Positions 34,026-41,735 of a stretch of 64,000 nt of DNA are shown here, in pieces. Location of the stretch: contig DUOX01000002.1 of NCBI GenBank assembly GCA_012838665.1, forward strand, positions 23,560-87,559, read 5' to 3'. The notes under the pieces are model-generated. The model saw nothing but the letters and a program-made list of their open reading frames with translations. It was not told the DNA's origin and did not search any database. The number at the start of each line of letters is the position of its first letter. Position 1 is the stretch's first letter. Both the position numbers and the translations under genes were made by a program. The stretch is from Clostridiales bacterium. GTDB taxonomy: Bacteria; Bacillota; Clostridia; Oscillospirales; Oscillospiraceae.

Positions 34026-36567
34026 ACCAATTCCTTCCGATATGCGCCTCGGCGGTGAGGGGTACGCTCAGGCTGACGGCGTTTTCCATCTCCTCCACCA
34101 GTAGGCGCCTCACTCGCTCCGCTTCATTTTCGGGGCATTCGGCAATCAGCTCGTCGTGAACCTGAAGTATCAGCCTGGCCTGGAGTCCCTCCTCCTTCAG
34201 ACGCCTATGGACATTCACCATGGCCAGCTTTATTATGTCAGCCGCAGTACCCTGTATAGGCATGTTCAGCGCCACCCGCTCTCCAAAGCTGCGTATGTTG
34301 TAATTGGAGGACTTGAGTTCCGGTAAAGCCCGCCGCCGGCCGAACAGGGTGGACACATAGCCGTCCTCCTTAGCCTTTTGGACTATGCTCTTCATGTAGT
34401 CCCGCACTCCGTGGTATTTGGACAGGTAGGCGTCTATATAAGCCCTGGCCTCGCTCCTGAACACCCCTATGTCCTGGGCGAGGGAGAAGTCCGATATGCC
34501 GTAAACAATGCCGAAGTTTACCGCCTTGGCCTGGCTGCGCTGCAGGGGAGTCACTTCCTTTAAAGGCACCCCAAACACCTGGGAGGCCGTGACCGCATGT
34601 ATGTCCTCGTTGGCCATAAAAGCATTCCTCATGGTCTCGTCCCCGGAAATGTGGGCCAGCAACCGCAGCTCTATCTGGCTGTAATCGGCGTCCACCAGCA
34701 CTTTCCCCGGAGGAGCAACAAACATTTTCCGGATTTCCCCCCCCAGTTGGGTGCGTATGGGTATGTTTTGAAGGTTCGGCTCCGTGGAAGACAGGCGCCC
34801 TGTGGCGGTGACGGTCATCTGAAAGCTGGTGTGTATCCTGCCATCGGGGGAGATAACCTTTAGCAGTCCGTCCGTATATGTTGATTTCAGCTTTGTAAGC
34901 TGGCGGTACTGAAGTATCTCTCCTATTATGGGATGTTTGTCTCTGAGCTTTTCCAGCACTTCCACATTGGTGCTCCAGCCGGTCTTTGTCTTTTTCCCCG
35001 AAGGAAGCATCAGCTTGTCAAAGAGCACGGTCCCCAGCTGCTTGGGGGAATTGATGTTGAACTCCTCCCCGGCATGCTGCCAGATGCTCCCCTGCAGCTG
35101 CTCAATGTGGTAATTTAAGCTTTCCCCAAAGTCATACAGGGCCTTTTTGTCCACCGCGAAACCCACTATCTCCATGTCCGCCAGCACCCGGCACAGGGGC
35201 AGCTCAATTTTATAAAACAGCTCGGACATGCCAAGCTCCGACAGCCTGTCGTCCAGTATGGAATAAAGGTTATAAACGGCCTCTGCGCCGTCCTGCCGCC
35301 GGTCAAGGTATTTTTGGCTGAGCCGGGGCAGATTGTAATTGCTCTCCGTGGCCTCCAGCAGGTAGGCCGCCAGGGCGGTATCGAAAATAAAGCCCTCCGC
35401 GGGCAGGCCTTCCTTAAGCAGCATGCCCATCAGGTCTTTTACATTGTGGGAGACCTTTTTTATGTCCCCGGAAAAAAGTTCGCGGAGGAAATCGTTATAG
35501 CCATCCCCTGCCAGGGACCAGTGCACCGTAGCGGTGCATTTCCCGTCGCATATCTGCACCGCGTCCAAATCTTCCATGGGCAGCAGGGAGACATACTCCG
35601 TGCTGCGTATGCTCTCCATCAGGTCGGCCAGAGAATCAGGCCCGTCGATTTCCACTTCCGGCAAAGTGGGGTTTTCCCGGGTTTCTGGGCCTTTCCCGGG
35701 CTTTATTCCCCAGTTTTCTATGAAGCGCTTGAAACCCAGCCGAATAAAAATATCGTAAAGCTCCGGTCCGAAGTCAAAGCTGCATTTTGTATCCTCCGGG
35801 TCGAATTTCAGGGGCGCGTCCTTGTCTATGGCCGCCAGCTCATAGGAAAGTTTTGCGTTCTCGGCCCCTTCCGCCAGCTTTTTTCTGACATGTTCCTTAA
35901 TGTCCAGCTCCTGGAGCCTGGCGTATATCTCCTCCACGGTGCCGAAGCGGCGGACAAGGTCCAGAGCGGTCTTCTCCCCTATCCCCGGGACTCCCGGGAT
36001 ATTATCGGAGGCGTCGCCCATCAGGGCTTTCAAATCCACCATTTTGGCGGGTTCAAAGCCGTATTCCTCGTAAAACTGGGCAGGGCCATACTCTAGGGTC
36101 TCCGTCCTGCCCATCCTTGTTTTCACGTATTTGACATGGGTCAGGTCGGTGATGAGCTGAAAACTGTCCTTGTCTCCGGTGACTATGAGGCATTCCCAGC
36201 CCCTGCTCTCGCAGTGCCGGCTGGCTGTGCCGATAAGGTCGTCCGCCTCATACCCCGGCTCCTCGCAGCGGCAGATTCCCATTGCGTCCAGCACTTCCTT
36301 GAGTATTGGAATCTGAACGGCAAGCTCATCGGGCATGGCCTTCCTTTTGGCCTTGTAGCCCTCAAATTGCTCATGCCGAAAAGTGGGCCCGGGCAGGTCA
36401 AAGGCAACGCAAAGGGCCTCGGGCTTTTCCTCATCAAGTAGCTTCCGGAGTATGGTCAGAAAGCCGTATATCCCGTTGGTGGGAGTGCCGTCCGGGGCGC
36501 TGAGCATGCGTATGCCGTAAAAGGCCCGGTTCACTATGCTGTTTCCGTCAAGTATCATCACTTTCAT
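34012..36567 (-). CDS. polA: DNA polymerase I
   Basis: Repair and Okazaki-fragment polymerase, 851 residues. The 5'-3' nuclease domain (residues 1-~290) opens with MILDGNSIVNRAFYG and has the metal motifs GYEADDLIGTASRH and LMGDASDNIPGVPGIGEKTA. The middle domain aligns with the 3'-5' exonuclease, but the usual DxE pair is replaced by a YVSLLPMEDLD segment, so proofreading is probably absent, as in other Firmicutes. The polymerase motifs VDADYSQIELRLLAHISGDE, QRSQAKAVNFGIVYGIS and LQVHDELIAE are intact. ATG 36567 follows GGGGG; a longer frame reaching 36663 would overlap uvrB and lacks a ribosome site. Confidence 0.96.
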   Translation of the reverse strand: MKVMILDGNSIVNRAFYGIRMLSAPDGTPTNGIYGFLTILRKLLDEEKPEALCVAFDLPGPTFRHEQFEGYKAKRKAMPDELAVQIPILKEVLDAMGICRCEEPGYEADDLIGTASRHCESRGWECLIVTGDKDSFQLITDLTHVKYVKTRMGRTETLEYGPAQFYEEYGFEPAKMVDLKALMGDASDNIPGVPGIGEKTALDLVRRFGTVEEIYARLQELDIKEHVRKKLAEGAENAKLSYELAAIDKDAPLKFDPEDTKCSFDFGPELYDIFIRLGFKRFIENWGIKPGKGPETRENPTLPEVEIDGPDSLADLMESIRSTEYVSLLPMEDLDAVQICDGKCTATVHWSLAGDGYNDFLRELFSGDIKKVSHNVKDLMGMLLKEGLPAEGFIFDTALAAYLLEATESNYNLPRLSQKYLDRRQDGAEAVYNLYSILDDRLSELGMSELFYKIELPLCRVLADMEIVGFAVDKKALYDFGESLNYHIEQLQGSIWQHAGEEFNINSPKQLGTVLFDKLMLPSGKKTKTGWSTNVEVLEKLRDKHPIIGEILQYRQLTKLKSTYTDGLLKVISPDGRIHTSFQMTVTATGRLSSTEPNLQNIPIRTQLGGEIRKMFVAPPGKVLVDADYSQIELRLLAHISGDETMRNAFMANEDIHAVTASQVFGVPLKEVTPLQRSQAKAVNFGIVYGISDFSLAQDIGVFRSEARAYIDAYLSKYHGVRDYMKSIVQKAKEDGYVSTLFGRRRALPELKSSNYNIRSFGERVALNMPIQGTAADIIKLAMVNVHRRLKEEGLQARLILQVHDELIAECPENEAERVRRLLVEEMENAVSLSVPLTAEAHIGRNWYDAK

Positions 36568-36607
36568 TGTTTTTCCCCCATATAACTGCCCCTGCGGGTA
36601 GATAAGT

Positions 36608-38578
36608 CTATTTCTCTCCCCTGAGCTTGATAAGCCTGTCCCTAAGCACTGCCGCATACTCAAATTCCAGCATCTGAGCCGCCTTCTTCATTTCCTTCTC
36701 CAGCCTTGCAATCTCCTGCTGGCGCTCCCGGGCGGTCATTCTGACCCCGCCCTCGGTGTAAGAATCCTGCTCCAGTGCACTGTCGGATATTTCAATAATA
36801 TCCCGTACGCTCTTGATTATGGTCCTGGGCGTTATGCCCATACGGCGGTTATACTCCATCTGCTTGGTCCGGCGGCGGTTTGTCTCGGTTATGGCAGCCT
36901 CCATGGAGCGGGTAACCGTATCCGCGTACATAACGACAAGCCCGTCGGCGTTCCGGGCGGCCCTGCCTATGGTCTGGATAAGGCTGGTCTCGCTTCGCAG
37001 GAAGCCCTCCTTGTCGGCGTCCAGAATTGCCACCAGGGACACCTCCGGCAAGTCCAAACCCTCACGCAGCAGGTTTATGCCCACCAGCACGTCAAATTCG
37101 CCCAGGCGCAGGTCGCGGATTATCTCCATGCGCTCTATTGTCCCCACATCGTGGTGCATATACCGGCATTTGATACCAGCCTCCGCCAGATAAGCCGTCA
37201 GGTCCTCCGCCATCTTCTTGGTAAGGGTTGTAACAAGTGTGCGCTGCCCCTTTTCAATCCGGGCATTGACTTCCTCGATGAGGTCGTCTATCTGGCCCTC
37301 CACCGGGCGTACCTCAACTCTCGGGTCCAAAAGCCCCGTTGGCCTGATTACCTGTTCCACAATCTGGGCCGAGCGCTCCTTTTCAAAGTCGCCGGGGGTG
37401 GCGGAAACATATATTATCTGATTAACCCTCTGCATAAACTCGTCAAATTTCAATGGACGGTTATCAAAGGCGGAAGGCAGGCGGAAACCATAGCTGACCA
37501 GGGTTTCCTTTCTGGAGCGGTCGCCGGCGTACATTGCTCGGACCTGGGGCAGCGTCACATGGCTCTCGTCCACAAACAGGACAAAGTCCTTCGGGAAATA
37601 GTCCAGCAGGGTCATGGGCGGGCTGCCCGGCGGGCGCCCGCTGATTATCCTGCTGTAGTTTTCAATGCCGGAGCAGTAGCCAAGCTCCTGCATCATCTCA
37701 ATGTCAAAGGCGGTCCGCTGGGCTATGCGCTGGGCTTCGATGAGTTTGCCCGCCTCTTCAAAAAACTTTACCCGCTCTTCACATTCCCGCCTTATTTCCT
37801 CAATGGCCCGGGCCATTTTTTCCTTGGTGGTTACATAGTGGGAGGCCGGATATATGGCCACATGGTTCAGGTAGCGCACGGGAACCCCGGTAACTACGTT
37901 TATCTCGCTGATGCGGTCAATCTCATCGCCGAAAAATTCAATTCTTATGGCGTTATCCCTTGCGTAGGCCGGGAACACCTCCACCGTATCCCCCCTCACC
38001 CGGAAGCAGTTGCGCTCGAAGGCTATATCGTTCCGCCCGTAGCGTATATCAATCAGGCGGCGCAGCAGCTCGTCCAGGCCGCGGGTCTGCCCGGGACGCA
38101 GGGATATGACCATGTTGGCGTAGTCTATAGGGTCGCCCAGGCCGTAAATACACGAAACGGAGGCCACGACAATCACATCCCGCCGCTCAAAAAGGCTGGA
38201 GGTGGCGCTGTGACGCAGGCGCTCTATCTCGTCGTTTATGCTGCTGTCCTTTTCGATATATGTGTCCGTATGGGGCAAATAGGCCTCCGGTTGGTAGTAA
38301 TCGTAATAGGATACGAAGTATTCCACGGCATTTTCCGGGAAAAATTCCTTGAATTCCGCACATAGCTGGGCAGCCAGCGTCTTGTTGTGGGCAAGTACCA
38401 GTGTGGGCCTTTGCACGCGCTCGATAATCTTTGCCATGGTATAGGTTTTCCCGCTGCCGGTCACGCCCAACAGGGTCTGTTCTTCAAACCCCATATCCAG
38501 CCCTATTGCAAGGGCATCAATTGCCTCCGGCTGATCTCCCGCCGGGGAGTATTCGCTTACCACTTTGAACTCCGCCAT
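36608..38578 (-). CDS. uvrB: Excinuclease ABC subunit UvrB
   Basis: Damage-verifying helicase-like subunit of nucleotide excision repair, 656 residues. Walker A is [12 protein letters not shown] near residue 40, the beta-hairpin region [20 protein letters not shown] follows, and helicase motif [17 protein letters not shown] is present. The C-terminal [20 protein letters not shown] is the UVR motif that binds UvrC or UvrA. ATG 38578 has GGAGGT seven bases upstream; a 21-codon longer frame lies in the leader. It is first in the five-gene repair operon, downstream of its own promoter. No uvrA or uvrC is in this window. Confidence 0.97.
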   Translation of the reverse strand: MAEFKVVSEYSPAGDQPEAIDALAIGLDMGFEEQTLLGVTGSGKTYTMAKIIERVQRPTLVLAHNKTLAAQLCAEFKEFFPENAVEYFVSYYDYYQPEAYLPHTDTYIEKDSSINDEIERLRHSATSSLFERRDVIVVASVSCIYGLGDPIDYANMVISLRPGQTRGLDELLRRLIDIRYGRNDIAFERNCFRVRGDTVEVFPAYARDNAIRIEFFGDEIDRISEINVVTGVPVRYLNHVAIYPASHYVTTKEKMARAIEEIRRECEERVKFFEEAGKLIEAQRIAQRTAFDIEMMQELGYCSGIENYSRIISGRPPGSPPMTLLDYFPKDFVLFVDESHVTLPQVRAMYAGDRSRKETLVSYGFRLPSAFDNRPLKFDEFMQRVNQIIYVSATPGDFEKERSAQIVEQVIRPTGLLDPRVEVRPVEGQIDDLIEEVNARIEKGQRTLVTTLTKKMAEDLTAYLAEAGIKCRYMHHDVGTIERMEIIRDLRLGEFDVLVGINLLREGLDLPEVSLVAILDADKEGFLRSETSLIQTIGRAARNADGLVVMYADTVTRSMEAAITETNRRRTKQMEYNRRMGITPRTIIKSVRDIIEISDSALEQDSYTEGGVRMTARERQQEIARLEKEMKKAAQMLEFEYAAVLRDRLIKLRGEK

Positions 38579-38643
38579 CAATGCGACCTCCGCAGGTTTG
38601 ACAACACCAAAAACTGATACCTCTAATTTAATCATACCCATTT

Positions 38644-38671
38644 ATTCTACCATAAAATAGCGGCAAATCAA
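38644..38671 (-). promoter_or_regulatory. Promoter of the uvrB operon
   Basis: On the minus strand TTGATT (38666-38671) is spaced 16 bp from TAGAAT (38644-38649), about 65 bp before the start codon. I found no clear LexA box beside it. Confidence 0.6.
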
Positions 38672-38678
38672 CTAGCCG

Positions 38679-38717
38679 GAGAACAAATTAGCTGCCTCCA
38701 TTGCTGGAGACAGCTAA
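38679..38717 (-). terminator. Terminator just upstream of the uvrB promoter
   Basis: On the minus strand TTAGCTGTCTCCA pairs with TGGAGGCAGCTAA (one G-U pair), then TTTGTT. It ends transcription entering from the remnant gene at 38.74-38.90 kb. Confidence 0.65.
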
Positions 38718-38736
38718 TGCTGTAATGATATTACGT

Positions 38737-38904
38737 TTAACGGGTCTCGTACCTGTCATATGCGGCTTTAATATCACCCATCTTGCCGAATACGGCGCCA
38801 AGCTTGCCGTTCAGCAAATCGGTGAGGGCCGCTTCGCTCTGGGTAAAACCCATAACTGTGCTGGATGGGAAAGTCCTTCCATACCAAGTCTTCTTTAGCC
38901 AGGT
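38737..38904 (-). pseudogene. 3' remnant of an unidentified gene
   Basis: A minus-strand frame of 55 codons without a start at its head ends in MGFTQSEAALTDLLNGKLGA, VFGKMGDIKAAYDRYETR and a stop. It looks like a natural protein C-terminus (amphipathic, charged helix), and a terminator follows 20 bp later. A stop lies just upstream at 38905-38907, so only the tail survives. I cannot name the family. A short 38-codon product from the ATG at 38853 is possible but lacks a ribosome site. Confidence 0.4.
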
Positions 38905-38931
38905 TTATATGTTTCAAAAATGCCCGAAGAA

Positions 38932-38992
38932 CAAAAAAGCGGACAAAGAAACTGCCCTACGCAACAAAACCGTAAGGTAGTACACTTGTCCG
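38932..38992 (-). terminator. Terminator of the DUF2284/corrinoid-activator transcript
   Basis: On the minus strand CGGACAA (38986-38992) pairs with TTGTCCG (38940-38946) around a partly paired interior, then CTTTTTTG. Confidence 0.65.
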
Positions 38993-39011
38993 TCGACAGC
39001 AAAAATTAGTA

Positions 39012-39548
39012 TTACTTAAACAGGCAGCAGCTTACAAAGGCCATGGTATTGGGGCCGTAATAGTAAGGCACCCCGTTATCCTTGCATACCTGGCTGACGA
39101 AAAGCCCGCAGGCCTCCATTGAGGGAAAAACCAGCTCCGGGAAACGGCAAGGCTCATCCGGCCAGGTGCATTTTTCACAGAGGCGGCAGGCCCCCACCCC
39201 CATGGGCAGCATGTCAAGTTCCAGTTCTCTAAGGTGCCTAATCAGCTTTTGGAAATTCTTTTGATGGCGCCGTTCCAGTTCCATTATAGCCTCGTAATCG
39301 TAGGAGCTTTCAAGTTCCCCTACGGTCTGTACCAGTATTCCCTTGTCATACTGGGAGCACCTGGCCTCCAGCTCCTTCAGGCTACCGCAGGCCGGGGGGC
39401 AGCTCCAGCTCTTGTTATAGCTCTGGCACCTGTCAGCAGCGCACATTTCCCTGACTTCAGGCAGGTGCTTCAGGGTTTTGGGGTCCAGAGGCTCAGCCAC
39501 CGTAAAGCCGCAGTCCCTGGCAATTTCAATAATGCTTTCAGTTTTCAT
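39012..39548 (-). CDS. DUF2284 cysteine-rich, putative metal-binding protein
   Basis: A 178-residue protein with many conserved cysteines: CAADRCQSYNKSWSCPPACG near the N-terminus, CRLCEKCTWPDEPCR in the middle and a terminal SCCLF. These patterns define DUF2284, whose members probably hold a metal or iron-sulfur site; the function is unknown. The start ATG overlaps the end of the RACo-like gene by 11 bp, so the two are translationally coupled. A terminator follows. In other anaerobes the family often sits near corrinoid methyltransferase genes, which fits its partner here. Confidence 0.85.
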   Translation of the reverse strand: MKTESIIEIARDCGFTVAEPLDPKTLKHLPEVREMCAADRCQSYNKSWSCPPACGSLKELEARCSQYDKGILVQTVGELESSYDYEAIMELERRHQKNFQKLIRHLRELELDMLPMGVGACRLCEKCTWPDEPCRFPELVFPSMEACGLFVSQVCKDNGVPYYYGPNTMAFVSCCLFK

Positions 39549-41076
39549 CGCTTACCTTGTTTGCCTCGTCAAAAGTCATTACTTCTATATATTTCTCATA
39601 AAACAATGAGGAGGCCGACAGCTCCAGATACTCGCATTTCGCGGTAATCTCCTTCAAAAGCTCCCGGTTTGCCATGTCCAGGGCCATGGCCGCCCCGGCT
39701 CCGGCAGAGTTGCCCACATGGTGGGTTTTCCCCATCAGGGCCGGAGGAAGAAGGCCTATGGTACAGGCGCTTTCTACCCGCATATAGGCCCCGAAGCCCC
39801 CGGCAATGATAACTTTTTCAATATCGTCATAAGTTTTGCCCAGGATTTCCATGAGGGTTTCTATTCCCGCGCGTATGGCGGACTTGGCCAGCTGCAGCTG
39901 GCGCACGTCAGCCGCCGACACATACACCTTGTCCGTAAGATAAAACCGCATCTGGCCCTTCTCGTCCGCCTTAAGGCGCTCTCTGATATGCTCCGGCGCC
40001 TCCTCCGGGCGACGCATGCGCCCGCTCTCCTCCACTGCACCGCAAAGCAGCATTGCCGCAAGAATATCAATGAGTCCGGAGCCGCAAACACCCCTGGCGA
40101 CCCCGCCGCCGATAACGGTGAATTCCAGCCTTTGGTTTACATAACTTGCCTTGTTGATAGCCCCGGCAGTGGCGTCCATGCCGCACTCTATTTCTGCGCC
40201 TTCAAAGGCCGGTCCGGCCGCCGTGGCGCAGCAGATTAACCCGTTCTTGTCCCCCAACGCCATTTCGCCGTTGGTTCCTATATCCAAAAACAGGCAGGTT
40301 TTATCTTCCTTCCAAACCCCGGAGCTGAGCATGCCCGCAGTGATATCCCCGCCCACATAGCCGGCCAGGGCGGGACATAGATACAGCTCTGCATCCTCAG
40401 CCAACCCTACGAGTAGCTCCGACGCCGGTCGCATATCCCCAAACAGGCTGACGGTAGTAAAGGGGGCCACGCCTATTCCAACAGGGGACAGACCTGCCAG
40501 TATATGTTCCATAACAGTGTTCCCCGCAATGGACACTCTCTTTATTTCCCCGGTCTTTCTTCCTGCCCGGGCACAGAGCTTGCCTACGGCCTGATTCAAC
40601 TGCTCCCGTATGACACCCGAGAGCTGCTGAAGCCCGCCTTCCTTTGCGATATACTGTATGCGGCTTAATACGTCCGCACCATAGGGGCGCTGGGCGTTCC
40701 TGCCGCTCTCCACCTCCAAAAGCTTGCCGGTTTCCAGGTCGTAAAGGTAGGCTGCCACGGTGGTGGTGCCAACGTCCACCGCCACGCCCAGTCCGGTTCC
40801 GCATGGTGTTATGTCAACCGCTCCCCTGGTGAGCACCTCCATCTTATGTGTGTCCGGCAGGCTCACGTAGCAGTCCCGGTCAACTCTGGTCTGGCAGGCC
40901 AGCACTTCCCTCCCCTCCAGATTTACCCGGCATTGCCGGCAGGTGCCGTTACCGCCGCAGGGGGCGTTTATGCTGTATCCCGCGGTGCGTAAGGCATTAA
41001 GCAGGGTATCGCCTGATGGGGCCTGTATCTTTCTGGTCTCTCCATTGTGGGTTGCCGTTATGATATAGGTTGACAT
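39538..41076 (-). CDS. RACo-like protein: [2Fe-2S] ferredoxin domain plus ASKHA (DUF4445) domain
   Basis: A 512-residue protein like the reductive activators of corrinoid proteins (RACo, RamA relatives), which use ATP to drive electrons to cobalamin. Residues 1-~85 form a plant-type [2Fe-2S] domain with CGGNGTCRQC and LAC ligands. The rest is an actin-like ATPase with GVAVDVGTTTVAAYLYD as phosphate-binding loop, CLFLDIGTNGEMALG as second loop and VIIAGGFGAYM near the end. No corrinoid protein or methyltransferase is in the window, so its client must be encoded elsewhere. It precedes and overlaps the DUF2284 gene. Confidence 0.88.
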   Translation of the reverse strand: MSTYIITATHNGETRKIQAPSGDTLLNALRTAGYSINAPCGGNGTCRQCRVNLEGREVLACQTRVDRDCYVSLPDTHKMEVLTRGAVDITPCGTGLGVAVDVGTTTVAAYLYDLETGKLLEVESGRNAQRPYGADVLSRIQYIAKEGGLQQLSGVIREQLNQAVGKLCARAGRKTGEIKRVSIAGNTVMEHILAGLSPVGIGVAPFTTVSLFGDMRPASELLVGLAEDAELYLCPALAGYVGGDITAGMLSSGVWKEDKTCLFLDIGTNGEMALGDKNGLICCATAAGPAFEGAEIECGMDATAGAINKASYVNQRLEFTVIGGGVARGVCGSGLIDILAAMLLCGAVEESGRMRRPEEAPEHIRERLKADEKGQMRFYLTDKVYVSAADVRQLQLAKSAIRAGIETLMEILGKTYDDIEKVIIAGGFGAYMRVESACTIGLLPPALMGKTHHVGNSAGAGAAMALDMANRELLKEITAKCEYLELSASSLFYEKYIEVMTFDEANKVSDEN

Positions 41077-41145
41077 AATATTTTCACACCCCTGTCTTTT
41101 TCTCCCCGGCTTATTTACGCTTATCTTTTGCAGGCATCCTGGTGG

Positions 41146-41637
41146 TTATTTATTATACAGTACGGCTTCGCCCGTGGCAAGGCTCTTGGGGACATCCAGC
41201 ACCCGCTGGTTGTGACTGCCCCTCCACTTCAGGGTCAAACTGCGCTGCTCCAGTATAAAAGGGCCGTCCACAAGCACATCGCACAGCTTAAGCAGCTCCC
41301 GGACGGCCGGCCTGTCGTCATTCATCAGCTCTTCGAATGTCCAGCCGCTGTATGCCCATACGTTCAGCCCGTGTTCTTTGGCGGCCCGGGCTATGGCGGC
41401 ACAGTCCTCCGGCTGGCAGAAGGGCTCCCCTCCCGTTAGTGTTATGCCGTCCGTCAGGGGGTTTGATAGCATGATTTTTATGATTTCACCGGCGCTCATT
41501 TCCCTTCCCCCCTGAAAATCGTGGGTTTGGGGGTTGTGGCAGCCCTCGCAACGGTGGGGACAGCCCTGGGTAAACAGCGTAAAGCGAAGGCCCGGCCCGT
41601 CTACTATGGAATCCTGTATATAATCGGCAATCCGCAT
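41146..41637 (-). CDS. nrdG: Anaerobic ribonucleotide reductase activating protein NrdG
   Basis: Radical-SAM enzyme that installs the glycyl radical in NrdD. The 163-residue protein has the cluster motif CPHRCEGCHN and the SAM-binding segment ITLTGGEPFCQPEDC. GGAGG precedes ATG 41637. It lies 98 bp downstream of nrdD on the same strand; a hairpin between them may lower its expression relative to nrdD. Length and motifs are standard for NrdG. Confidence 0.95.
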   Translation of the reverse strand: MRIADYIQDSIVDGPGLRFTLFTQGCPHRCEGCHNPQTHDFQGGREMSAGEIIKIMLSNPLTDGITLTGGEPFCQPEDCAAIARAAKEHGLNVWAYSGWTFEELMNDDRPAVRELLKLCDVLVDGPFILEQRSLTLKWRGSHNQRVLDVPKSLATGEAVLYNK

Positions 41638-41685
41638 ATGTTTTCCTCCGTTTTTTCATTCACCTGTTAAGTGGAATTTCTATTT

Positions 41686-41717
41686 TTACAAAAAGGGACG
41701 CATACGCGCGTCCCTTT
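41686..41717 (-). terminator. Attenuating hairpin between nrdD and nrdG
   Basis: On the minus strand AAAGGGACGC/GCGTCCCTTT (41692-41701 with 41708-41717) is followed by TTTTTGT. Its place inside the nrd operon suggests partial termination. Confidence 0.75.
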
Positions 41718-41735
41718 CGTATATAAACAACGTAT

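Noticed and set aside
38579..38671. LexA box in front of uvrB
   Set aside because: No palindrome matching the Gram-positive CGAAC-N4-GTTCG pattern near the promoter.
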